Of a DNA stretch of 64,000 nt, positions 8,465 to 19,400 are shown one piece after another. Every line of letters starts with the position of its first letter. Positions within the stretch are counted from its first letter, which is position 1. Source of the stretch: Nostoc sp. FACHB-110. GTDB taxonomy: Bacteria; Cyanobacteriota; Cyanobacteriia; Cyanobacteriales; Nostocaceae. The position numbers were made by a program, and so were the translations under genes. The stretch lies in NCBI RefSeq assembly GCF_014697425.1, contig NZ_JACJRU010000002.1, positions 248,001-312,000 on the forward strand, given 5' to 3'. Below the pieces are notes generated by a model, which saw nothing but the letters and a program-made list of their open reading frames with translations, ran no database searches and was not told the origin of the DNA.

Positions 8465-11400
8465 TTAAATATTTCTGATGGCTTTCATTTTTTGTAGCCG
8501 TTTTTGTTGTTGTTCCTTGGCGATTGTTATTTTTTCAGCTTGATTGTCTGGCTTTTGGATATTACTTACTTGGTGTTGTAATTGATTTAGATACTCTGCT
8601 AAAGAACTGATAGTGGGGTATCTAAATAAATCCAGCATGAATAAATCAGTTTTAAATATTTCCTGCAATTCCCCATGAATTTTAATTAACAGTAATGAAT
8701 GCCCACCAAGTTCAAAAAAGTTATCGTGAATGCCAATTTGGGCAATATTTAAAGCCTTTTGCCAAATATTTGCGATCGTTTGTTCTACTTTGGTTTGCGG
8801 TAATACATAATTCGCTGCTAATTCTGGGCGAAATTTCTCTGGCGCAGGTAACACCAACTTATCTATTTTGCCGTTAGGTGTGAGAGGTAAAGCTGCTAAA
8901 ATCACAAAAGCAGCAGGTATCATATATTCTGGCAATTTTTCTGTTAAAAAGCTTCGCAGTTGAGTAGTTGTAAGTGGTGATTGAGAACTGACATATCCTA
9001 CTAAACGTTTATCACCCTCATCTTCCCAAACTTTAACTACTGCTTGATTAACATCAGGATGTTGATGTAATTTGGCTGCTATTTCGCCTAATTCAATCCG
9101 AAAACCGCGAATTTTAACTTGCTCGTCTATTCGTCCGATAATTTCAATTTCACCATTAGCTAAATAACGAGCTAAGTCACCCGTTTTATAGAGACGTTTT
9201 CCTATTTGCTGGCTAAAAGGATGAGGAATAAATTTTTCGGCTGTTAATTGCGGCTGGTTGAGATAGCCTCTAGCAATACCCATACCACCTATATATAATT
9301 CACCAGGAACACCAATTGGAGTAGGTTGTAAATCAGCATCTAATATATAAACTTGTACGTTATCTAGTGCTTGACCAATTGGTACTTCTTGGAATGTCAG
9401 ATTCAATTTTGCTAAATTCGCTAGATTGCTGATAGTTGTACCAATAGTTGCTTCTGTGGGGCCATAAGAATTAATTAATTGGACTTTTTCACCTACACGC
9501 TGTAGCCAGCTAGCTAATCGTTGCGGTAATGCTTTTTCGCCACCAATAATCACTAAACGCAGTGATTCAGGTAAAGATAAATTATCAGCAAATTCAGCAG
9601 TGATTTGATGCCAAAAAGCAGTCGGTAAAGCTAAGACAGTTATTTTTAACTGCTGACATTTTGCTAAAAATGCTGGCGTTGAATTCAACATAGAATCATT
9701 TCGCAGCACTAATTTAGCCCCAACTACTAAACTAGTAAATATTTCTTCTGCGGCTACATCAAAACAAATCGAGGCAAATTGTAATATATAGTCGCTTGGG
9801 TTCAGCGCATATTTCACAATCGCTGTTTTTGTATAATTAACTAAAGAATCATGTTGAATCATCACTCCTTTTGGTTTACCTGTAGAGCCTGAAGTGTAAA
9901 TTACATAAGCCAAGTTTGTAGCTGTAATTTTTATCTTCAGATTCTCCTGGCTTTCTTGACTAATTAACTGCCAATCAGTATCTAAATAAATATTTTGCTG
10001 CTGATTTTGAGGTAGCCATGATTGTAATTTCTGTTGAGTTAACACCAAAGCTAAATTAGCATCTGCTAACATGAAACTCAAACGTTCTTGGGGATATCCA
10101 GGGTCGAGTGGCACATAAGCTCCGCCAGCTTTTAATATACCTAAAATCCCCACAATCATTTCTAAAGAACGCTCTACACAAATCCCTACCAATACCTCTG
10201 GTTTGACTCCCTGTTTTTGTAGGTAATGTGCAAGTTGATTAGCGCGCTGGTTTAATTCTCGATAGGTGAATTGCTCATTCTCCAATACTACAGCAACCGC
10301 ATCAGGTGTTTTTTCAACTTGAACTTCAAATAAGTGATGAATACACTGGTTTTGTCGATAAGCAATTGTCGGATTATTCCACTCTTCTAATAGTTGATGT
10401 TGTTCATTGGTGGTTAATAATGGTAAATTCCGCAGATGTTGTTCTGGTTGTTTAACTAAACCTGTGAGTAAGGTGACATAATGACCAATCCAACGCTGAA
10501 TGGTTTGGGCATCAAAAAGGTCAGTATTGTATTCCAACTCTAACAAAAGTTGCTGTTCTGTTTGAGCAACATTTAAACTAATATCTAGCTTGGTCGTATG
10601 AGGAGAATTTTTAACGATTTCAAATTCTTTATTAAACGAAGTGGCATCAGATTCAGCTTTATCTAAATTAAACCCTACAGTAAATAGTGGTGTGCGGCTT
10701 GGGTCTCTGGGTAATTTTAATTCTTCAATTAGTTTAATAAAAGGATAATTTTGATTTTCATAGGCATCTAACAATGTCTTTTGAACTAAATTTAAATACT
10801 CTATAAATGTAGGATTTGGAATAACTGGAGTACGTATGGCTAATAAATTGACACAATGACCAACAAGATGATTACCTGCAAAAGAAGACTGTCCGGCCGC
10901 CGCAATACCAACCACCACATCTTGCTGATTAGCTAATCTTTGTAAGAACGCCATAAATGAAGCTAGCAAGATGGTAAATAGAGTATAACCATGTTGCCCA
11001 CTCAAGCTTTTTAAAGCTTTATATAACGACGTACTCAGGATAATATTTTCCCTTGCACCAGTGTAACTAAATGTGGATGGTCGCGGGCGATCGCTTGGTA
11101 ATTCCAAAACTGGCACTGTAGCAAATTGCTCTAGCCAATAAGCCCTGGCTTTTGTCATTTCTGGGCTTTGCTGCATCTGGAGTTGCGACAGCGCATAATC
11201 ACTAAATTTTGGCGGTTGTGGCAATTGCCAAGCTACACCTTGACACTGTGCTGCATATATAGTGGCTAATTCTTTTAATAAAATACCAATTGACCAACCA
11301 TCAGCAACAATATGATGATTAGTCATCACTAAAATATGGTGTTGTGCTGCTAACTTAATTAGATGAAAACGCAGTAATGGTGCTTGCTCAAGCTCGAAAG

Positions 11401-13579
11401 TTTGTTGAGCTTCTTGTGCTAATAAATCTGCTAGCTGTGCTTGTTTTTGACGCGGCTCTAAAATCGACAAGTCACTAATAGGAACATCTATAGTTAAGCT
11501 GGGATGAATAATTTGCTCATCCCCTTTTGAACTAAAAGTAGTTCGTAATGCTTCGTGACGATGAATAATTGCTTGAATAGCTTGCTGTACTGCCGATAAA
11601 TTGAAAACTCCTCGCAGGTGGATATATCGAGATTCGTTATAGGCGCGGGAGGCTTTATCTCCCATCTGTGCTAAAAACCAAAGTTCTTTTTGTGCTGCTG
11701 TCAGAGGAAGTTTGATAATTTCTTGGGGGTTGGGCAATAACTCCCCTTGTTGCATTTCTCCGACACTTTCTTTAACTGCCGAAATTATATATTCAATATC
11801 TGCATCGGTGTGTGCTGTAGATAAATAAAGGGTGCGTCCTTCCCAAACATAAACGCCTTTTTTCAGTAAGTAGTAGAAAAATAAATTACCAAATTGCAAA
11901 GGACTAGAGGCAGTAAACCGAAAGAGCGAGCCAAAATGAACTACTTGAATAGGTACTTGTTTTTGCTGAAAGTAATTGTTGAGAATTGCGGCTAAATTTG
12001 TTGTTTTTTGTGTTAGTTCTGCTTGCAGTTGCGCCCCACAATTTTTCATGTGGTTGAGTGCAGCCCAAGCCGCAGCCATCACCAAAGGATGTTTAAAAAA
12101 AGTACCTGCAAAAATAGTGGTTTCTGCTTCTGGATAAGACTTATCGCCATAGTTCCACATCCCACCATCAAGGGCATCCATTAAAGCCGCCTTACCAGCT
12201 ATGACTCCAATGGGCATTCCACCCGCCACCGCTTTACCGTAGGTGGTCAAATCTGCTTGAATATTCCATAATCCTTGAATTCCACCTAGGTGCATCCGAA
12301 AGCCAGTAATTACTTCGTCAAAAATTAAGACAATTCCCCTATCTTGGGTAAGTTGTCGTAACTGCAATAAAAACTCTTTGGGTTGCAATTCTGGATGGCT
12401 GCTTTGTATCGGCTCAACTAAAATAGCGGCTAGTTCGTGAGCCTGGGTTTTGATAATCTCAATCGAGTCAGGATTTCCATATTCGAGTACTAAAACATCA
12501 TCAGCAATGTATGAGGGAATACCGATAGCTTTCGGGACAGAGTGTGGCATTCCTTCATTGCTGCTGACTCCTCTGACTAAAACCCCATCATAATTACCAT
12601 GATAAGAGCCAGCAAATAAAGCAATTTTTGACCGTCCAGTAGTAGCGCGTGCTATGCGAATTGCACCCATCACAGCCTCGCTACCATCATTACAAAAGGC
12701 TGCCCGCTCTGCACCTGTGAGTTCGCAAATTAACTCGGCCACCTGACCTGCCAGACGTGACTGCGGGCCATTGAGTATCCCTTGCTGAATTTGCGCTTGG
12801 ACGGCGGCGATAATAAACGAGGGCGAATGACCAAATAGCAGCGAACCAAAACCCATTGAAATATCTACATATTCGTTACCGTCAACATCCCAAAGCCTAG
12901 CTCCTTCGCCGCGTTGCCCGTGAATAGGATAGACAATCTCTTTGGTTAAAGGCAGAAAACCTGCGATCGCTCTACTATTAGCATGAAAGCAACGATAATT
13001 TTGGGTCAACCGTTTAGATTCTTGAGTCCGTTGTCCAAACTCTGTTATTAAAGCATCTAGATGTTGTTGCTGACGCGGACTCAATTTTATCTTGCTAGTA
13101 GACTCTTCTTGATTGACTAAAGGCTGAGAAATTGGCGTTGAGGTGTGAGTAACTTGCTTATCAGCTATCCCGGCTTTACGTAATAGGTCTAGCTGTTTAG
13201 ACATTAACTGCAACTGCTGTGCGACAACCTGTTCTAAGAGGGTGTTGGCTTTTAATCCCTGTGTTGTTTGTACTGGAATAGAAAATTGTGGTTGATTTTC
13301 GCTCAAACTAGGTTCTACAGATACTTGTTTAGGGAATTTTTCATGTATATAAGTTGCTAAAGCATCAATTGTCGGGAAATCTTCTAACAATAAGCGAAAA
13401 GAAATATCAATACCTAATTTTTCTTTAATAGCCCGATTAAACTGCAACAAAATTAAAGAATCTGCCCCCATTTCCATAAAAGGAGTTTGGCTATTAATTA
13501 CAGATAATTTTACTCCCAGTGATTGACTAAGAATTTCTTTGAGAAGTCTGATAATTTCATCTTGTGATTCTTTAATCAT
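8465..13579 (-). CDS. Hybrid PKS/NRPS, ACP-aminotransferase-C-A-PCP
   Basis: A 1704-residue hybrid. An N-terminal ACP (residues 5-80, Ser41 in GADSL) receives the polyketide from the KS-AT protein encoded directly upstream. It is followed by a glutamate-1-semialdehyde-type PLP aminotransferase (about 190-615; DEVITGFR at 421-428 and PLP lysine K449 in TYGKAVAGG), the arrangement known from mycosubtilin- and microcystin-type synthases, which replaces a beta-keto oxygen with an amine. Then come a C domain (about 640-1060, NHHIVADGWS), an A domain (about 1090-1590, YTSGSTGKPKG) and a PCP (about 1600-1670, LGGHSL). Read by hand against GrsA numbering, the specificity pocket begins D-V-E and looks like DVEAIGSIGK, a code I do not recognise, so the amino acid is left open. 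The 13-bp gap to the next PKS shows tight operon packing. Confidence 0.92.
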   Translation of the reverse strand: MIKESQDEIIRLLKEILSQSLGVKLSVINSQTPFMEMGADSLILLQFNRAIKEKLGIDISFRLLLEDFPTIDALATYIHEKFPKQVSVEPSLSENQPQFSIPVQTTQGLKANTLLEQVVAQQLQLMSKQLDLLRKAGIADKQVTHTSTPISQPLVNQEESTSKIKLSPRQQQHLDALITEFGQRTQESKRLTQNYRCFHANSRAIAGFLPLTKEIVYPIHGQRGEGARLWDVDGNEYVDISMGFGSLLFGHSPSFIIAAVQAQIQQGILNGPQSRLAGQVAELICELTGAERAAFCNDGSEAVMGAIRIARATTGRSKIALFAGSYHGNYDGVLVRGVSSNEGMPHSVPKAIGIPSYIADDVLVLEYGNPDSIEIIKTQAHELAAILVEPIQSSHPELQPKEFLLQLRQLTQDRGIVLIFDEVITGFRMHLGGIQGLWNIQADLTTYGKAVAGGMPIGVIAGKAALMDALDGGMWNYGDKSYPEAETTIFAGTFFKHPLVMAAAWAALNHMKNCGAQLQAELTQKTTNLAAILNNYFQQKQVPIQVVHFGSLFRFTASSPLQFGNLFFYYLLKKGVYVWEGRTLYLSTAHTDADIEYIISAVKESVGEMQQGELLPNPQEIIKLPLTAAQKELWFLAQMGDKASRAYNESRYIHLRGVFNLSAVQQAIQAIIHRHEALRTTFSSKGDEQIIHPSLTIDVPISDLSILEPRQKQAQLADLLAQEAQQTFELEQAPLLRFHLIKLAAQHHILVMTNHHIVADGWSIGILLKELATIYAAQCQGVAWQLPQPPKFSDYALSQLQMQQSPEMTKARAYWLEQFATVPVLELPSDRPRPSTFSYTGARENIILSTSLYKALKSLSGQHGYTLFTILLASFMAFLQRLANQQDVVVGIAAAGQSSFAGNHLVGHCVNLLAIRTPVIPNPTFIEYLNLVQKTLLDAYENQNYPFIKLIEELKLPRDPSRTPLFTVGFNLDKAESDATSFNKEFEIVKNSPHTTKLDISLNVAQTEQQLLLELEYNTDLFDAQTIQRWIGHYVTLLTGLVKQPEQHLRNLPLLTTNEQHQLLEEWNNPTIAYRQNQCIHHLFEVQVEKTPDAVAVVLENEQFTYRELNQRANQLAHYLQKQGVKPEVLVGICVERSLEMIVGILGILKAGGAYVPLDPGYPQERLSFMLADANLALVLTQQKLQSWLPQNQQQNIYLDTDWQLISQESQENLKIKITATNLAYVIYTSGSTGKPKGVMIQHDSLVNYTKTAIVKYALNPSDYILQFASICFDVAAEEIFTSLVVGAKLVLRNDSMLNSTPAFLAKCQQLKITVLALPTAFWHQITAEFADNLSLPESLRLVIIGGEKALPQRLASWLQRVGEKVQLINSYGPTEATIGTTISNLANLAKLNLTFQEVPIGQALDNVQVYILDADLQPTPIGVPGELYIGGMGIARGYLNQPQLTAEKFIPHPFSQQIGKRLYKTGDLARYLANGEIEIIGRIDEQVKIRGFRIELGEIAAKLHQHPDVNQAVVKVWEDEGDKRLVGYVSSQSPLTTTQLRSFLTEKLPEYMIPAAFVILAALPLTPNGKIDKLVLPAPEKFRPELAANYVLPQTKVEQTIANIWQKALNIAQIGIHDNFFELGGHSLLLIKIHGELQEIFKTDLFMLDLFRYPTISSLAEYLNQLQHQVSNIQKPDNQAEKITIAKEQQQKRLQKMKAIRNI

Positions 13580-13653
13580 AATTTTAAAAATAATAGTTGG
13601 AGATTAATATTAATTACCAATAAACTCTTTCTTGGCGTACTTGGCGGTTCGTA
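13580..13653. repeat. Intergenic spacer with dispersed TTGGCG-type repeat
   Basis: The spacer upstream of the ACP-AMT gene's partner stop holds CTTGGCGTACTTGGCGGTTC (about 13630-13649), which runs right up to the stop codon of the KS-AT gene. Related degenerate copies lie at about 27450-27485 and 54801-54832. It resembles a dispersed cyanobacterial intergenic repeat; no function is assigned. Confidence 0.5.
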
Positions 13654-16464
13654 TCAAAAATTCTTTTCTAATAAATCTAATTGCTGAAACATCACATTTA
13701 ATTGCTGTGAAATTACTGCTTCAACATTATTATTAGCCAAATTTTCTGCTACTACTGGTTTATCTGTTATTTCCCCCTTCCTAAACCAAGGATTATATGT
13801 ATCAACTTGAGTAGGTTCTATCCAATATCTTTGACGTTCAAAAGGATATGTAGGTAAAGGTAAGCGATAACATTGTTGATTGTGATAAAAACTCTGCCAA
13901 TTTACCGCCACACCATTTAACCAAAGTTGACCCAAATTGTTGAATAAAAATGCTATATCTGATTGTTGATGATGAGGATGGCGAATAGAACAAAATACCA
14001 AGCGATCGCCATCCTTACGCTTAGTTAAAGTACTCAATGTCTGCCCCGCCCCAACTTCCAAAAAAATGCAATTTGCTTGTTTGAGTAACTCAGTCATTCC
14101 TTGGTCAAAGCGGACTGTTTGACGTAAATGTTTAGCCCAATAATGGCAATCTGTAGCCTGGGCATGAGTAATCCAAGTACCAGTGACATTAGAAATAAAA
14201 GGAATGCTAGGAATTTTGAGATTGATTGTTTGCAAATACTGGGTAAATGGCTCAATAATCGGGTGCATCATCTGGGAATGAAAGGCATGAGAAGTATGTA
14301 AAATCCGGCTATCTATGCCTTGCTGGTTGAGTTGATTTTGTAAGTGATGAATTGCCGATTCTCTGCCAGAAACCACACATAGAGAAGAACCATTAACTGC
14401 GGCTAAGTCCAGTTCTGCAGTTAATAATGGTTGCAGTTGCAACTCTGATAATGGTACGGCAAGCATAGCACCAACAGGGATTTGCTGCATTAAACGCCCA
14501 CGCATGGCTACCACTGCTAAAGCATCTTCTAGAGAAAACACCCCAGCTATAGTGGCAGCGACATATTCCCCAATGCTATGACCAATCATTGCCTGAGGAT
14601 GAATACCCCATGCCATCCACAACTTTGCTAAGGCATATTCAATAATAAACAAGGCTAATTGGGTGATTTGGGTCTGTTTTAGTTGTGCGGTTGCTGCTGA
14701 CTTTTGTTGTTCTTGTGGGTAAATTACAGTCCGCAAATCTAAGCCCAAAGATAATTTCAGCAATTCACAACAGTAATCAACTTGTTGGCGGAAAATCGGC
14801 TCATTGTCGTATAAATCTTGACCCATGCCTACATACTGAGAACCCTGTCCAGGGAACATGAAGATGATAGAGCGATCGCTATCAGCCTGTGTAATACTTT
14901 TTTGTGAGTCTTTGGCTTCTAAGGTTTGTATGGCATCTTCAATATCTTGGCAGACTACTATTTTCCGATGTGCAAAAGCACGGCGACCAACACTAAGGGT
15001 ATAAGCTACATCCGCCAAATTGAGCTTTGGATACTGCATGAGATGTTGAGCCAGATTAGCACTAGCAGTATCTAATGCCGATGCAGTTTTGGCAGAGAGT
15101 AATAACAACTGATATCCCCTGCTCCCTGTCCGCTGCTTCTTTACAGCTGGGGCTTCTTCTAAAACTACATGAGCATTAGTACCACCAATCCCAAAAGAAC
15201 TAACTCCAGCACGTCGGGGCGTGCCGTTTGTCTGCCATTTGGTCAAGGTGTGATTGACGTAAAAGGGACTATGAGCAAAGTCAATTTTGGGATTAGGCTC
15301 TTGAAAATGGAGACTAGGCGGTATTTGTTGATGCTGAAGAGCCAAAACAGTTTTAATTAAACCAGCAACCCCAGCAGCTGTATCTAAATGCCCGATATTG
15401 GTTTTTACTGAACCGATGGCACAGAAATTCTTTTTATCAGTACTGATGCGGTAAGCTTCTGTTAAGGCCGCAACTTCAATTGGGTCTCCTAAAGCAGTTG
15501 CCGTACCGTGCGTTTCAACATAGCCAATGGTTTCAGGCTCAACTCTGGCTATTGCCAAAGCCTCCGCAATTACTTTTGCTTGTCCCTTGACGCTTGGAGC
15601 GGTGTAACCCACTTTTTGCGAACCATCGTTATTTATAGCTGAACCTTTGATCACAGCATGAATATAATCATGATCTGCGATCGCATCTGCCAAGCGTTTT
15701 AAAACTACAATACCGACACCGTTACCACTAACTGTCCCCTGTGCCTGGGCATCAAAAGCCCGACAATGCCCATCAGGCGATAAAATTCCGCCCTCTTGAT
15801 ACATATAACCAACTTTTTGGGCAGCCGATATGGCAACTCCCCCAGCTAATGCTATGTCGCATTCTTGATCGAGCAAACTTTGGCAAGCTAAGTGAACAGC
15901 AACTAGCGAGGTTGAACAGCCTGTTTGAACTGTAATTGCCGAGCCATTTAAATTTAATTTATAAGCAATTCTGGTAGTCAAATTATCTGGACGATTGTTA
16001 TGTCTAATTTGATCAATCCCAACTAAATTTATTAATTCTTGGTTACAAAATAGGTTGAATAAAAAATAACTGCTAATGGTAGCACCACCATAAATACTAA
16101 TGCGACCATCATAATTTTCCGAATCATAGCCAGCATTTTCGAGGGACTCCCAAGCAACTTCTAAAAATAGGCGATGCTGTGGGTCGATAATTTCTGCTTG
16201 TCGAGGAGTGTAACCAAAAAACGCCGCATCAAAAAGTTCAATATCTTCTAATGCGCCATTGGCTTTCACAAAATTAGGATTATTCAGAACAGCAGCATCT
16301 ATTCCGGCTGACTCTAGCTCTTGCTCTGAAAAGAAAGATATCAATTCGCTTCCCTGCTGGAGGTGATGCCAAAAATCGTTGATATTTGGGGATTTGGGAA
16401 ACCGCCCAGCCATACCGATAATTGCTATTTGATTGAGAATATCATCTGTCTCTAATTCATACAT
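13654..16464 (-). CDS. Type I polyketide synthase fragment, KS-AT without ACP
   Basis: A 936-residue protein with KS (about 8-435; GCSTSL active site, THGTAT and KTNIGHLD histidines) and AT (about 525-850; GHSIGEYVAA, malonyl-type HAFH). It ends about 60 residues after the AT with a helical tail (VISQQLNVMFQQLDLLEKNF) that looks like a docking element, and it has no carrier domain. The next gene starts with an ACP, so the two proteins together form one split module: KS-AT in trans to ACP-aminotransferase. Related architectures in other pathways are usually fused. The KS accepts the peptidyl chain from the Asp module at 16492-19716 and adds malonate, leaving a beta-keto group for the aminotransferase. 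The KS-AT linker holds a short G-rich repeat (15115-15138) of the same type as 62796-62828. Confidence 0.92.
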   Translation of the reverse strand: MYELETDDILNQIAIIGMAGRFPKSPNINDFWHHLQQGSELISFFSEQELESAGIDAAVLNNPNFVKANGALEDIELFDAAFFGYTPRQAEIIDPQHRLFLEVAWESLENAGYDSENYDGRISIYGGATISSYFLFNLFCNQELINLVGIDQIRHNNRPDNLTTRIAYKLNLNGSAITVQTGCSTSLVAVHLACQSLLDQECDIALAGGVAISAAQKVGYMYQEGGILSPDGHCRAFDAQAQGTVSGNGVGIVVLKRLADAIADHDYIHAVIKGSAINNDGSQKVGYTAPSVKGQAKVIAEALAIARVEPETIGYVETHGTATALGDPIEVAALTEAYRISTDKKNFCAIGSVKTNIGHLDTAAGVAGLIKTVLALQHQQIPPSLHFQEPNPKIDFAHSPFYVNHTLTKWQTNGTPRRAGVSSFGIGGTNAHVVLEEAPAVKKQRTGSRGYQLLLLSAKTASALDTASANLAQHLMQYPKLNLADVAYTLSVGRRAFAHRKIVVCQDIEDAIQTLEAKDSQKSITQADSDRSIIFMFPGQGSQYVGMGQDLYDNEPIFRQQVDYCCELLKLSLGLDLRTVIYPQEQQKSAATAQLKQTQITQLALFIIEYALAKLWMAWGIHPQAMIGHSIGEYVAATIAGVFSLEDALAVVAMRGRLMQQIPVGAMLAVPLSELQLQPLLTAELDLAAVNGSSLCVVSGRESAIHHLQNQLNQQGIDSRILHTSHAFHSQMMHPIIEPFTQYLQTINLKIPSIPFISNVTGTWITHAQATDCHYWAKHLRQTVRFDQGMTELLKQANCIFLEVGAGQTLSTLTKRKDGDRLVFCSIRHPHHQQSDIAFLFNNLGQLWLNGVAVNWQSFYHNQQCYRLPLPTYPFERQRYWIEPTQVDTYNPWFRKGEITDKPVVAENLANNNVEAVISQQLNVMFQQLDLLEKNF

Positions 16465-16491
16465 ATTAAGTTTCTAAATTGCATTATTTAG

Positions 16492-19400
16492 TTAACGTCT
16501 TCTTTGGTTTCTTGCCGCTATCCGACTTTCTGCCCGATTTTGACTGGTCGCTAAGGATGATTTTTGATTGCTATCTTGAGTTAAATATTTTGCTAGTGCG
16601 CTAATAGTTGGATAAGCAAATAAATCAGTAATTGATAAATTTTGATTAACTATTTTTTGCAGTTTGCTATGAATTTGTACTAGCAGTAAGGAATGTCCAC
16701 CAAGTTCAAAAAAGTTATCGTTAATGCCAACTTTCTCCACATTTAACATTTCTTGCCAAATATTAGCGATCGCTTGCTCGAATTCTGTCTGTGGAGGCTG
16801 ATAAATAGTGGCTAAATCGCGGTTGTAACTATCCGGTTCTGGTAAAGCCTGAAAGTCTATTTTGCCATTGTTAGTGAGTGGCAAAGCCTTTAAGATGACA
16901 AAAGCTGAGGGTATCATGTATTCTGGCAGCTTTTGGGTTAATAATTGACGCAAATCGCCAGTATTCATAGTGTTTTGCGGTTTGAGAACGATGTAGGCGA
17001 CTAAACGCTGATGGCTTTTTTCTTGTTGCTGAAGTACAACGACAGCTTGCTGTACTTGGGGAGATTGACAAATTATCGATTCAATTTCTCCTAGTTCGAT
17101 GCGAAAACCCCGGAGTTTTATTTGACGGTCAACTCGTCCGATAAACTCAATATTGCCGTTAGGTAAGTAACGCGCTAAGTCTCCGGTTTTGTAAAGGCGC
17201 GTGCAGTTGTGATTTAAGGGATTAGCAAGGAATTTTTCGGCTGTTAATTGGGGTCTGTGCAAATAACCTCTGGCTAAACCTGCACCAGCTATATACAATT
17301 CACCCGTCACGCCGATGGGTACAGGCCGCATCTGCTCATCTAGCAAGTACACTTGGCTATGAGCTAGGGGACGACCTAGGGGAACTGTATTGGTTTGAGA
17401 ATCTAAGGAAAGCTGGTGATTCGGTTCGACTAAATAAGTCAATGTACCGACGGTAGCTTCTGTTGGGCCGTAATGATTGAGAATTCGACAATTTGCAGCT
17501 TGTTGCTGAATCTGTGCGATTAAATCCCAAGTTGCAGCTTCACCACCTAATATCAATAATTGACGCGGCAAAATCGATTGAGCAGGAGCCGATGCTAAAA
17601 GACTGGCCAGATGGGAAGGGACAATTTTGAGACAGTCAATAGGATATTGACAGAAGTATTCAGCCAAGGCGGAAGCATTCGTAGCACACTCAAAAGATAA
17701 TAGATGCAGACAACCCCCCGTACACAAAGAGGCAAAAATCACGGTATTCCCTAAATCCGCCGCTAAAGTGGAAACGTTAGCGAAGTGCGCCGCAGGGGGA
17801 AGGTTTAATTGGGGGATGATGCTGTTGAGATAGTTAACTAACTGCTGGTGTTCAACTGCTACGCCTTTGGGTTTGCCAGTCGAACCAGAGGTAAACAAGA
17901 CATAGAGCAAGTTTTCTATTGTCACTTCGCTGCTGGGATTGGTATCTTGAGATTGAGCGATCGCATCCCAATCACTATCTAGGCAAATCACCTTGCACCC
18001 TGCATCTTTTGGGATATGATGCTGCAAGCTTTTTTGGGTTAACACTATGGATACTTGAGCATCTTGCAAGCGAGCAGTTAAATTTTGTGTTGGTAATGTG
18101 GCATCTATTGGCAAATATGCTCCACCAGCTTTGAGGATACCCAACAGTCCCACAATCATTTCTAGGGAGCGCTCGACATACAACCCAACGATGAATTCTG
18201 GCTTGACTCCCAGTGCTTGTAAGTAGTGTGCTAGTTGATTGGCTTGACGGTTGAGGTCTGTATAAGTTAGTTGCTGTTGTGCAGATATTACCGCAATGCG
18301 ATCGGGTGTTTTTTCTACCTGTTCTGCAAATATGTGGTGGATACACTTGTGATATTGTTGGGGTGCGATCGCTGTATGGTTAAACTCAATTAGTAATTGT
18401 TGGCGATCGCTCTGACTGAGAATATCTAAATTATTGATTGTTGCGTCTGGATGCTGCGTTACATTAGCCAACAATGTTTGCAACTGACTAGCCAAGCGTT
18501 GGATTGTTTCCAGACTGAAGTAGTTAGAATCAAAGTCAAAGTTAGTGATTAAATTGTGAGACTCAAGAATACAAGATAGTTTAACTTTAAATTGTTCAGT
18601 GCAACTATAGTGTTTATCAAGCGAAATCGCTATATTTTCGGTTGTGATTTTTTCAGAAAAATCCGCAAATTCAAAACATATTGGCCAAGCAAAATTATTT
18701 TCATTCTCTAATAATTCGGCAACAAAATAATCCTGCCATTCTTCACCATCATTAATAGATTTCTGCACTATTTCTAATAATTCGTCAAAGCGCAAGTCGG
18801 ATGTTAAATGACTTTGAATTGGCAGCCACGTAGCCACAAGCCCTAATAAATCCTCTAGTTCTGCATATTCTCGGCGATTAATTGCCAAACCAATAATTAT
18901 ATCTGACTGACCTGTGAGCCGCCAAATTAATATTTTCCAGCAGGCTAATAGCACTACATTCAGTGAAGTATTATAATTTTTAGCTAATATTAATAGCTTG
19001 ATTACTACATCAACATCAACTGTGAAACTGACACTTTCAGGTTCAAATTTGGCTGCTTTTAAAAGCTTACTTTCTAGTGGTAGTTTTAGTGTAGATAAAG
19101 CCGAAAAATCTTGCTTTTGCCAGTATTTTTTACCGAGTTGCGCCTCTGGTTCTTCTAATAATTGATTCTGCCATTCGGCAAACTGAATGTACTGCACTGC
19201 TGCTTCATTTACTTGTTGACCTTGCAAACAAGCAGTATAATAACGACTAATTTTGTCCATCAGATTTTTGATAGTCCAAGTATCTGCACAAAGCGCAGGT
19301 AAATCGACAACTAAAATATGTTGCTCAGTAGATAGCTTTAACAACGAAAAATTTAAAATTGAGCCTTGCTCAAAGTTACCTCCAAGCCTTCTGTGTTCTT

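Noticed and set aside
8465..13579. Frameshift joining the KS-AT and ACP-AMT genes
   Set aside because: The KS-AT protein has a plausible C-terminal docking helix and the next gene starts cleanly with an ATG and an intact ACP, so a natural split is more likely.
17975..18346. 123-codon frame antisense-phase within the Asp NRPS module
   Set aside because: It lies wholly inside a strong adenylation domain and is a shadow frame.
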